This document shows positions 1-10,198 of a DNA stretch of 64,000 nucleotides, piece by piece (position 1 is the first letter of the stretch; every line of letters starts with the position of its first letter). The stretch comes from Chrysoporthe austroafricana (taxonomy: Eukaryota > Ascomycota > Sordariomycetes > Diaporthales > Cryphonectriaceae), in assembly GCA_001051155.2 (NCBI GenBank), contig JYIP02000004.1:1916383-1980382 (forward strand), given 5' to 3'. The notes under the pieces were generated by a model. The model searched no databases, was not told the DNA's origin, and worked only from the letters and a program-made list of their open reading frames with translations. The translations under genes and the position numbers were made by a program.

Positions 1-2034
1 GAGTTGCTGCCGAGCAGGTCCGCCTGCTCCGGGTCGAGGGGGTTCCGCGACGAGGACTTCCGGCTCATGCTCCCGGGCCGGCCCGCCAGCCCGTGCGGGC
101 TCCTGTGGCCGGAGGCCCACCCGGCCGGGTCGTCGGCCTTACGCTTCCCGTTGGCGGCGCCGCCGTCGATGGGGTCGAGGTGCACGCTCGAGCCGGTCCG
201 CCGCGGGGTGAACCCGATGCCGGTGCCGCCGCGCTTGTAGTAGCTGCCGCCGGGGACGGCCTCGATGTCGAACTCGTCGTCCGACTCGAGCTCGTCCGTC
301 ACGCCGGTCCGGATGTTCAGGATCTCCAGCATGCGCGCGGTCGTGCCGCCGAAGATGATCACGGTCAGGACGACCACCACCAGGACCGTCGCCTTCAGCG
401 CGAACCTGTCGTTCCCGGTGATGAGCGCCGCCAGGGCCACGCCCACGGCGCCGCGGAGCCCGGCCCAGAACAGCATCGCCTGGTAGTTGTAGGGCAGCTC
501 GTCGGGCTGGTCCATGATCCCGCGGCGGCGGGCCCGGTACCGGATGAACCAGTTGATGGCCCTCGAGAGCGGGAAGACGGCGACCCACCTCGCGGCGCAG
601 ACGGCCAGGACCGTGACGATGGTGAACAGGGGCTTGTACTCGAGGCCGTCGCCGGTGAAGAGCGAGAGCCCGAGGTAGATGAAGATGAAGTTCTCGGACA
701 GCTGGGCCAGGACCTGGAAGATGTACTTGGTCGTGAGCTGGGTCCGCCTCGACATGTTGAAGTAGGCGTAGTGCTTGAGCGTGATGCCGCAGAAGAGCAG
801 AGACACGATACCTAGAGGTCTCGTCAGCACAGGACAGGACGGGCCGGGGGGGCGGCGCTCTCGCACGCAGCAAGGAAGGGGACACGCACCTGACATCTTG
901 ATGGCCTGGGAGAAGAAGTAGGTAGAGTAGGCGATCAGCACGATCAGACAGCTCTCGATCTTGGGGTACCTGCGCACGTATGTGTACTTGAGGCTGAGGG
1001 CGGCGGCGATGCCGACGGCGACGCCGATGGCCAGGCTGCCGAAGAAGTCGAACAGGAAGGTGCCGATGCCGAAGAAGAGGCTGGCGATGCCGGACATGTG
1101 GGCGGCGCCGGTCTTGGACTTCTGGGCGGACTCGAAGATGACGATGGCGATGGCGTCGTTGAGGATGGACTCGCCGAAGATGATGGTGTAGAGCTTGGGG
1201 TCGACCTTGTACGAGGTGAAGATGGCGAGGATGGTGACGGGGTCGGTGGCGGACAGCGTGGCGCCGACCGAGATGGCGTCGACCCAGCCCATGTCGAGGC
1301 CGTCGAGGGGGATGCGCGTGTACAGCCACAGGATGACGCCGATGACGACGGCGGAGAGGAAGGTGCCGGCGAAGGCGAAGGTCAGGATGGTGCCGATGTT
1401 GCGGAAGAAGTTGCTCTGGTGGAGCTCGTAGCCCGAGGACAGGATGATCGGGGGCAGGAGGAGGTTGAAGAAGATCTGGTAGTCGAAGCTGACCAGGTTC
1501 TGGAGGGTCTCCCCGCCGGCGACGCGCAGGGTCAGCCCGACGATCATGCCTAGCCACCATCAGTCACGTCAGCCCTAGGTTTCTTTCTCTCTTTTTTTCT
1601 CTTTCTGTTTCCCTTTTTCCTTTTCTTTCGCGCGTTCGCGCCCGGGGAGAGGAGGGGAGAGCGCACCGGCGAAGATGGACGCGACGGTCTCGTGGATGGC
1701 GGTGACCTTCCTCTGCTGCAGGAAGTAGCTGGTGAAGAGGGCCACGATCATCAGCATGATGAGGATGAAGATGGCCCACGATGCGTAGATCTCCTTCTCA
1801 GAGGCATCCTCTCCTGTGCGCGGGGGATCTCGTCAGCGATCTGGGCCGGCGCCGTGGCACGGGGGTTGCGTGGGTGAGGCGGGGGGAAGGGCCCGTACCG
1901 TCGGGGTCAGTCTCCTCGGCTGCGCGCCCTGTAAGAAGGAAGCTGTCAGCGTCATCGAGCACGTCTCAGGGTCGGGACCACGGCGGGCGCATACGGGACA
2001 GGGCCACGGCGCCGGCGAACAAGCTCTCGAGCAT
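1..2034 (-). CDS. NHX1: Endosomal/vacuolar Na+/H+ exchanger (NHX1/NHE type), 3' end cut by window edge
   Basis: Cation/proton antiporter of the NHE family, expected in late endosome or vacuole membranes, exchanging luminal H+ for cytosolic Na+ or K+. Exons: 2034-1995, 1928-1899, 1813-1667, 1549-890, 811-<1; phases agree throughout. The protein begins MLESLFAGAVALSRRAAEE, a hydrophobic leader as in NHX1, followed by an acidic linker and the first membrane helix (EIYASWAIFILIMLMIVALF). Family hallmarks are visible: the amiloride-site stretch FFNLLLPPIIL, the transport-core motifs ATDPVTILAIF and GESILNDAIAIVIFES, and a late helix ending GLRGAVGVALAALI. The last visible part is a hydrophilic cytosolic tail (EIEA-, SVHLDPIDGG-, DLLGSNS) that runs off the left edge, so the stop codon is not seen. 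About 562 residues are present. The family call is firm. Vacuolar versus endosomal location is inferred from NHX1-like rather than plasma-membrane features. Confidence 0.93.
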
Positions 2035-3748
2035 GGCTGCGCGGCCCACGCGGGTGGTCAGAGGCGGAGGAGAGGCGGGGGGTCGGGTCGCGCAGGGCGT
2101 CAAAAGGATGGTATGGACGGGCTAGGACCGTCACGATGGGTGGTGGCCTCGTCGTGGGTGTGGTCGACACATGGGATCAGGGCGGTTGGACTGGACCCGC
2201 AGATGATGCTCGGTGGGCCAGCGCGGACAGGCAGGCAGACGAGAGCCTCGGTCGGTCCCTCCAGGTGGCACGTCGGCGGCGCAGGCTTGGCGAGGGCGTA
2301 TTAATGAAGGAGTGATGGCGAGGGCGGATGACACATTGTCAAAGAGAGAGAGAAAGACGACGACACGACGACGCAATCCGCAATCTGCAATTCAATGTCG
2401 GCTCGGAGCTAGTCTGGAACTTGTGCCCTTGTCAACCTGTCCACTTCGGATCCACCCGAGATCCAGCGTGCCAGCCTTATCATGAGACGGGGGTTAGGGT
2501 CTGGGCGGGGCCCCTTCTGCCAAAAATAGTACTTATGTAGGTTCATCTGCTATGTATGGATATACGATAGTACCGTACTGGGAAAGGCTGTAGTATATAG
2601 AGCTGTTGGCATCTTCCATCCTGGGGCAGGGGACGATTTACCAGTGGATCACAGGGAATGTAAAAATATAGAATCAATGTCAGCTGTCATCTTGTGGCTT
2701 GCAGTATACGTATGTACATATGCATGCTGTAATTGCGGTCCAACACGGCAGAAGGAACCATAACGCTACATAGTGTGCCTAGGAAGTACCTAGTACTAGG
2801 TAGAGGTGGGGACCAGCTTACTAAACAGCACAACAGTACTTGCGACAGTACATACTATAGAGCTGCCGTATCTGGACGTACAGATTAATGAATCCCCGTT
2901 TCAGACAGAGGATTCCCTCCCCAGACCAGCACGGGAGCCTGCACACACAAAACAGATCGAGTGCACGAGGCCGCTCTATCAGCTGACCCTAGTAGGATGC
3001 AGGTACCATGTAGGACAGATTGGTGTCTTGGCCAGGAGACCAGCAGACCCTCTGTCTGTCTGTCAAGAGCTGACACGTAGGAGCCGAGATGTCTGGGAGA
3101 GGGGGGGAAGCTTTTAGCTAACATGCTGTTGTGGCAGGCTGTGGGATGCTGGAGGGAGCATGGGAACAGGCCTGGGCAGGGGGGCCACAGGCGGGCAGGG
3201 GGGCCACAGGCGGGCAGGGGGGCCTGCTGGACCACCTGTGACGTCGAGCCTCGTCGAGCCTGGCGCGCGCCGGGCTGGGCTGCGCGTAGGCTGAACTACA
3301 TCTCACCTTCACCTTCACCTTCACCTTCACCCAGACTGTTTCCTCCCCTTCCCATCTCACACCTCACACGGCCAACCTGCGTCGAACCATCCTAGAGCAC
3401 CTACCTGTACGCGTTCACTCCTAGAGAGGGAGACTGTCGAGCCTATTGAGTCCCTGTCGGGTCGCATTATGGCCCGTGTCTTGGCCTGAGCTTCTTTGTC
3501 CTGCCGCCGCAGCCGCCCACACTCGTGCTCGTGGGTATTAATTACTACTATATATGACCTTCCCTCAGGAGCGCCAGGCTGTCGCAAGACCGCTCACATT
3601 CCGTCTATAGACTTCTCCAGGAGGGTGCTTGGTCATCTCGTCCGCCAAGCACGTAACCGACGGCTCCACGTCGAGTCCTGGATGCTCGAGCGACAGGCTG
3701 AACCCGACCGCACGCACCAGGGTGGAGCAGCTAGCTCCCTTCTTCCGC
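2035..3748. other. Divergent intergenic region between NHX1 and the sugar transporter
   Basis: About 1.7 kb upstream of both flanking genes, so it should hold both promoters. I see no gene. It contains two perfect 19-bp tandem copies plus a partial third (about 3174-3225, G-rich) and a TTCACC-type hexamer repeat of five units (3303-3332). Stretches around 2530-2830 are AT-richer with TACCTAG-like palindromic pieces, which are common in such fungal promoters. Confidence 0.6.
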
Positions 3749-5928
3749 ATGACGTCGTCAGAAGCCGAGCCTTCGAACAGAGGCGGCGCCGTCGCCCCCG
3801 CCCCCGCCGAACACGATGGCCCGGCCCGCTCGTCGAGCAGCCAGGGCCCGCCCACCCCGACGCGGAGCAGCATCTCGGTCGAGGTCCCGGGTGACAAGGG
3901 CGGGCGGGGCGGCGGCGGCGAGGACGGCGAGGTCGGCGAGGAGTCGCCGCTGCTGTCCCCGGCCTCGAGCGCCCACGAGCGGGACGGCTTCCTGGGGCGC
4001 GCCGGCCGCGCCGCCGAGCAGCCGGACGAGTTCCAGGCCACCAAGAGCATCTGGTACCTCGTCCTGCTGACCATCAGCATCGGCGGCCTGCAGATCGCCT
4101 GGTCCGTCGAGCTGTCCAACGGCTCGCCCTACCTGCTATCCCTCGGCCTGAGCAAGTCCCTGATGGCCCTGGTCTGGATCGCCGGCCCGCTGACGGGCAC
4201 CCTGGTGCAGCCGTACGTGGGCATGCTGAGCGACCGGTGCCGCGTCCCCTGGGGCAAGAGGAAGCCCTTCATGCTCGGCGGGGCTGCGGCTACCATGCTC
4301 TCGCTGATGGTCCTCGCCTGGTCCAAGAACCTCGTCGGCGGCTTCCTGAGCCTCTTCGGCGCCGACCCGGCCTCTGAGGGCGTCAAGGTCACCATCATCG
4401 TCTTCGCCGTGATTTGGGTCTACATCCTCGACTTCTCCATCAACACAGGTGAGCTGCCCCCATAACCCCCCCCCCAAAACACCAGGCTGCGAGCGCTGCG
4501 TGCGGCTGCTGAGCCTCGACGACAGTCCAAGCTGCGATCCGCGCCTTCATCGTCGACTGCGCCCCGGCGCACCAGCAGGAAGCCGCCAACGCCATGGCCA
4601 GCAGGATCACCGGCGTCGGGAACATCGTCGGCTACATCGCCGGCTACGTGAACCTCCCCGAGATCATGTGGTGGCTCGGCGACACCCAGTTCAAGTGCCT
4701 GTGCGCCATCGCCAGCGTGGCCCTGGGCGGCACCGTGCTGGTGAGCATGTTCATCAAGGAGAGGGACCCGCGCCTCGACGGTCCTAAGCCGGCGTCGCGG
4801 CGGCCCGGCGTCCTCTCCTTCTTCGTCAAGCTCTTCACGTCCATCAGGCGGCTGCCGCCGCAGACCAAGAAGGTGTGCATCGTGCAGTTCTGCGCCTGGG
4901 TCGGCTTCTTCCCCATGCTCTTCTACACGTCGTCCTACATCGGCGAGATCTACGTCCAGCCCTACCTCGAGGAGAACCCGCACATGACCCCCGAGGAGGT
5001 GGACAGGCTGTACGAGAAGGCGACCCGGGTCGGCACCTTCGCCCTGCTCATCTTCGCCATCACCAGCCTGGCCACCAACGTCTTCCTGCCCTTCTTCGTC
5101 GCCCCGACCTACGACAGCCAGCCCGTCGGCGAGGCCCCCGGCGAGGGGCCCTCCACCGCCCTCCACACCTACGGCGAGAAGAAGTCGTGGACGGACCGCC
5201 TCATCATCCCCGGGCTGACCCTCCGCCGCGCCTGGATGTTCTCCCAGCTGCTGTTCATGGTCAGCATGCTCTGCACCGTCATCGTCCGCACCGTCGCCGC
5301 CGCCACCGTCCTCGTCGGGCTCGTCGGCATCACCTGGGCCCTGACGCTCTGGGCGCCCTTCGCCATCATCAGCGCCGAGATCAGCCGCCGCGATGCCCTC
5401 GCGCGCCAGAAGAAGCGCGCCGCCCCCTCCCCGCGCCCGACCGCCGCCGCCGGCCCGTCCCGCTTCGACGGCTACAGCTCCGACCAGGACCACAAGCTCG
5501 ACGGCCCCGACGACGAGGCCGACCAGGCCGGCGTCATCCTCGGCATCCACAACATGGCCATCGCCGCCCCGCAGATCATCGCCACCGTCGGCTCGAGTCT
5601 CATCTTCCGCATCTTCCAGAAGCCCCGCGGCACACCGGGTGACCACTCCATCGCCATCGTGATGGCCATAGGGGGCGTCACCGTCGGCGCGTCGGCGTGG
5701 TTCATCCACCTCATCCGCGACGAGGCCGACGAGTACGCCGCAGTCGGGGGCGCCCTGGACGACGAGGCCGACGTCGAGGCCGCTGGGGGCGAGGAGCCCG
5801 GCGCGACGCCCCGGTCGAGCGCCGAGGGCGGCGCCGCGCCCGTCGCCGGCAAGAGCGCGTCACGCCGGAGCCTGGACCGGGCGACGCTGGTGAGGAACAA
5901 GAGCTCGAGCGGGCTGGACTATGCCTGA
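3749..5928 (+). CDS. GPH/sucrose-transporter-type MFS sugar permease (alpha-glucoside transporter-like)
   Basis: Exons 3749-4448 and 4526-5928 (77-nt intron) give 700 residues. The ATG at 3749 (MTSSEAEPSN) is the only good start before the first helix; the frame upstream has no ATG. After a roughly 95-residue disordered, Ser/Pro-rich cytosolic head come about 12 helices. The loop 2-3 signature DRCRVPWGKRKPF and the later D-x2-P-x2-QQ-x-ANA...SRITGVGNIVGY segment, split by the intron at NT/VQAAIRAFIVDC, are characteristic of the glycoside-pentoside-hexuronide/sucrose transporter group. A long variable loop (about residues 520-555, charged) and a 70-residue acidic then Ser/Arg-rich C-terminal tail follow. 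By family it moves disaccharides (maltose or sucrose type) with protons across the plasma membrane. The substrate is inferred from resemblance to Sut1-like permeases of fission yeast and is not visible in the sequence. Confidence 0.88.
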
Positions 5929-6800
5929 TTCACGGGGTAGATGCGTCTGCAGGGGTGGATGTCCTCGAGATGGATGCGCCGCGGCTAGACGGTAAATGAC
6001 AGAAAGTCTAGAGTGAGGTTTAAAGCTAGTTTTAATACATATATTGTTAAGTCTTGACATGGCGCACTTAGAAGGCGGCTCGTCTCCAGATTCTATGAGT
6101 ATGTTTGATTTAGCTGCTCCTACGTGACCGTATCAATCTATATGATAATGCAGAGCAGTGCCGGCTGCATAGATGTGGGCTCGTGGCCTCGGTGCCAGTC
6201 TTCGAAACATCTAGGATGACTATAGCCGAGCTTTTCTTTCCAATCCCGGGACGTATGTTATATGACCCGTGGATGATGGGCTGTTAGGACGATCGGCAGT
6301 ACATGCTCCATGGTTGCTTCTATGCGTATCACTTGCAGCCAGGCATCATGGACATATGTCGGCAAGTCGATTAGAATCCCATATGTGACTATGTTGTCTG
6401 ACAACTTGTTCTCATTGTAGTGGCCCTCAGAGAACCGTCTACCTATCTCGCGTATGCCTCATCACAGAGTGACCAGAAGAAGCGGAGGTGACGTAGCCGA
6501 GGGCCGATGAGCTCGTTGCTATTGGAATGGGTCCAGGGCGAGCCCAGATCTGCCAGAGCGATGGGTAGTCGAGGGTCGTGCCTGTGATTAGGCGAGATGT
6601 CTCCGGTGTAGTGGATCGCCCACGGGCTTTCGCGTAGTGGCAGTCTGGTCTGGAAACCGACCGCATCCGTGGCCAGCAGCTAATCGCTCAACGTGCTCTG
6701 CTCCAGACCTCCCTCCGTCTGCCTCGCCCTGCCACACTGGTCGGGATGTCATCAAGTGATACCACAGCGGCGAAATCGCCATCATGGACACCCAAAGATC
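5929..6800. other. Convergent intergenic region
   Basis: About 870 bp between the stop codons of the sugar transporter and DUS1. It is lower in GC than the flanking coding sequence and should hold both 3' UTRs. No gene, RNA or repeat was recognised in it. Confidence 0.6.
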
Positions 6801-8705
6801 TCAGCCAGACACCAGGCCGCTGTCCGAAAAGCTAGTCGCCGCCTCCAGGGCCTCGGCAGCCTGCTCCGTCTTGGCCCCGTTGCTGTCGGCCTGCCCATCC
6901 GAATCCGAAGGCGCACCTCCGGCGGCTCCTTTCGCACGGGCCGCCTCCTCCGCCGCCGCCAGCTTCTGCCTGTCCTTCTTGCTCAGCGAGATGGCGCCTT
7001 TCGCCATGGCCTCCTTGGGCAGCGGCCGGACGATGGGCTGCGCGACCCACCACGGCCTCTTGCACCGCCTGACCGTCGCGACCGAGCTGTCGGGGTCGTC
7101 CTCGATAACCTCCTCCCCATCAGCCTGCGGCCCGGCCTCGCCGTCGCCGCCGCCACCAGCCCCAGCCGCCGCCTCGCCGCCGCCGTCGGCCCGCGAGCCC
7201 TTCTCGTACGCCCCGTTCCGCGCGCCCTCGCCCTCGACGCTCCGGCCGCCCGTGGCCTCGTACTCCAGCAGGCCCGCCGCGACCCGGCGCTCCACCGTGT
7301 CCAGGATCGCCTCGTACACCGCGATCTCGCCCAGCCGGGCCCGGGCCAGCGCGTCCCGCACGTCGTGGTGCCGCGTGACGAAGTGCCGCAGCAGGTGGAA
7401 CAGGTGCGCCTGCACGGCGACGAAGTTGGGGCCGGCCGTCGCCGAGGTCAACCTGGCGGCCCGCGGCGCCGCCGCCTCCGCCCCGCCGCCGCCGTCCTTT
7501 CTCCGCTTCTTCCGCGCCGGCTCCTGTGCCTCGCCGTCCGCCGCCCCCTCGGCCGCCGCCCCCAGCCAGCTCTCGTCGTCGCCTGGCACGAAGAGAGGCC
7601 GCCGCGCTGGGGGCTCCTGCCCCAGCACGTACCGGTGCAGGATGTCCAGGTAGCGGCGCACGACGGCGTCGACGCGCCAGCCGCCGCGCCCGTCCCGCCC
7701 GCGCCAGTACTCCCGGCCGCCGGCGTCGGGGGGCGGCGGCGGCGCGAACAGGGCCGGGTCGGACAGGTTGCCCTCGGCGGACATGACGCCGTCGGCGCCG
7801 GTGGCGTCGAGGCAGCGCTGCAGGTCGCCGTGCTGGAGGACGTTCCCGTTGGCGAAGAGGACCGTGTCGGGCGGCAGGTTGTCGCGCAGGTACCGGATGT
7901 AGCCCCAGTCCGCGACGCCCGTCAGGTGGCCCTTCTGCTCGCGGCGGCGGCCGTGCACGGTGAGGATGCTGGCGCCGGCGGCGAGGACGTTGCGCGCGTA
8001 GGCGAGCGTGGCCTCCCGGGTGTCGAGGATGCGGATCTTGGCCGTCACGGGGACGTCGAGGTGCTCGTGGAGGGTCCGCACGAGGCTGTGCACCAGCGCC
8101 TGGTCCTCCTGCAGGAAGGCCCCGTAGCGGCCCTTGCGCGCGATGCCCTGCGGGCAGCCGAAGTTGAGGTCCACGGCGTCGCAGTGCGGCGCGACGAGCC
8201 GCGCGGCCTCGAGCAGCGCCTGCGGGTCGTTGGCGCAGAACTGCACGAAGAGCGGCCTGTCGATGGCGGCGTTGCCGTCGAGGTAGGGCGTCGTGTCGTC
8301 ATTGTCGCCGCCGCCGCCGCCGGCCTGGCCGTGGCCGTTCGAAGCGCTGGGCAGCATCGCCGCCCGGGTCGGCTGGAAGTGCGAGTCGCGGTACTTCTGG
8401 CTGTCGGCGAAGAGGCGCGCGTGGAGCATGGGCGAGTAGGCGAGGACGCCGCGGCGCTCATTCTCGGGTATGAAGGAGCGCGTGAGCATCCGCCAGGCCT
8501 GTCGATTTGCGCGCAGCGTTAGTTAGAGCCAGCTAGTCACGGCTTCGGCCTCGCGGCGCCGCGGGGGGAGGGGGGAACCACGTACGAACTCGGACTGGTC
8601 CACCATGGGCGCGACGATGTACTTGGGGCTCCCGATGCTCTCGTAGAAGGCGCGGCCGTGCAGCTTAGCCGGCCTCGCCGCCGGGGCGGTCGTCTCGGAG
8701 GCCAT
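6801..8705 (-). CDS. DUS1: tRNA-dihydrouridine(16/17) synthase
   Basis: FMN- and NADPH-dependent reductase that converts U16/U17 in the tRNA D-loop to dihydrouridine. Exons 8705-8586 and 8498-6801 give 605 residues; the intron ends with a CTAAC branch and ACAG. The start is the ATG in GGCCATGGCC (MASETTAPAA); the frame further upstream opens only with CTG. The N-terminal motif APMVDQSEFAWR is joined across the intron. The catalytic loop LNFGCPQGIARKGRYGAFL carries the general-acid Cys near residue 155. Later FMN/phosphate-site stretches are TAKIRILD, LTVHGRRREQKG and LFANGNVL. Odd features are a Gly/Asp-rich insertion of about 25 residues (roughly 90-115) before the LFVQFCAND strand, and a long low-complexity Ala/Gly/Glu-rich C-terminal half with a basic RKKRRKDGG patch that could be a nuclear localisation signal. 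The catalytic core is complete. Confidence 0.94.
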
Positions 8706-10198
8706 GGCCGCCGTAGTCGTAAACGAGACGCTCGCGATCGCAGCGGTTGTGGGCAGCAGCAATCTCGGGACCGGACGACCCCGGAGTCCAAACCACCGCC
8801 GGGTGACGGCCTCCAGAATGAATGCGGAGTGGTAGCGAAGGGGAGGCTAGGCGCAGAGGGAAGGTCGGGTAAGGTAGGTAGGTAGGTGATAATGTCGTTG
8901 GGGGAAATTGAAGGGAAGTCGTCGGAAATGGTCGTCGTGGAGCCAAGCCAAGCCAACGGTTCGCAAAATGACGAAACTTTTTTTTTTTTTTTTTTTTTTC
9001 TTTTTCTGCCTACAGACCATTCTCTCAGCCTTGCCCCCCGCGATAAGATAAGCCTTGCGTTGATGTACCTCCGTACCTACTATTACTACTATGGTAACGT
9101 CTGCACACTTAGTAGTAGTACTCGGGCACAAACCCGCCGAGCGAAGCGGCTCACCGCCCTTCGTCGTCGCCCATGTGGTTGGTCTCGCGCCGAGGCAAGG
9201 TCTCAGAGGGAGGGTGCAGAAACTACATGGCCATAATAATAGTTACAGCCTGGGGGGGGGGCCACTGGGGGGTCACGCATGTCTCGACCCCACCACACCC
9301 TCGATTCGGCTGAGCATAAGCTCCACTTCGTATTGGGGTGGCGGGTGGTCATCATCCCAATTTATTGTCGCTTCACCATTCCTCCGCGCCCCCAGGACGC
9401 GCCCTTGCCTGTAAGGGATACGTGAATTTCGATCTGATCTAGCCTCGTGTGTCGTGGCCTGGCCCTCTCCTGGCGGTTGTACGCTACCGTGGCACGCGTG
9501 GCTACTAGTCACCAAGTCAGTAATAAGACCCGCCAACGCCACGGAGTAAGAGCCCAGATGGTGAGCCTGAGAGGGATGCCGCATGTTTTGGACTATCTAG
9601 GCGCAATTGAGCTGTAGGAATGTAGGCTGAGACCATCACTGAGAAATACCATTTCCTGCTGCTGCTTCTCAGATCGCAACAAGTGTGTGCCCCCTGGATG
9701 CAACGACTTTTTTGCCAATCGATCCTCACATGTTTACCCCCCATCTGTCTGCCAAAAGGAAACAACGAATGCCGTAACACAAAACAGAATATGCCCTAAT
9801 TTCGAACCAAAAGGCCATGCTCGCCTCTCAGAGGTCATGCTGATGATTAAAAATTTGGTCATATCTTTGCGCATCCGCAAAGCCACTTCCTATCTCTCCA
9901 TCCAGCCTGTGATCTGCCCGCCAGAATCTGGCTCGCGTCTTGAAGTCCGGTCCGGGTTGCCTGTAGACTACCGAGGACATTGGGCGGGCTGTACGCCGGG
10001 GTTCAGGTCGACTCCCTCGAGATTATGTAGTATCGTCGTGTGTCGCCGCAGACGATATGTTGCCAGAAAAAACGCCTCGACACCTTACGATGCAATCCCG
10101 ATACGCCGACAAAGAGGAAAATGAGTACACGACGGGGTTTGGGTGCCCACCTAGCTCGGCCGCTTAGGGGGTAAACACTCCATCGGAGACTATCATTG
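8706..10198. other. Intergenic region upstream of DUS1 and downstream of the BNI4-like gene
   Basis: About 1.5 kb. It contains a short GGTA tandem (about 8873-8887), a long oligo-T run of about 21 (around 8979-8999) and GTA/CTA-rich pieces near 9065-9125. A 145-codon open frame on the plus strand (9687-10124) has no recognisable features. No gene is supported. Confidence 0.55.

Noticed and set aside
93..1553. Plus-strand frames and a 473-codon minus-strand frame over the exchanger gene
   Set aside because: They are alternative frames of the GC-rich NHX1 exons. Their translations are Arg/His/Pro or Asp/Glu/Val-rich and lack domains, while the chosen minus-strand frame shows the family motifs.
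2484..2492. TTAGGG-like telomeric piece
   Set aside because: A single unit, as also near 28935; not an array and no sign of a chromosome end.
6693..8522. A 609-codon plus-strand frame
   Set aside because: Antisense shadow of DUS1. The minus strand carries the complete dihydrouridine synthase core.
9687..10124. A 145-codon plus-strand frame downstream of the BNI4-like gene
   Set aside because: Starts without a good context, has no recognisable motif, and lies in the likely 3' UTR region of the minus-strand gene.
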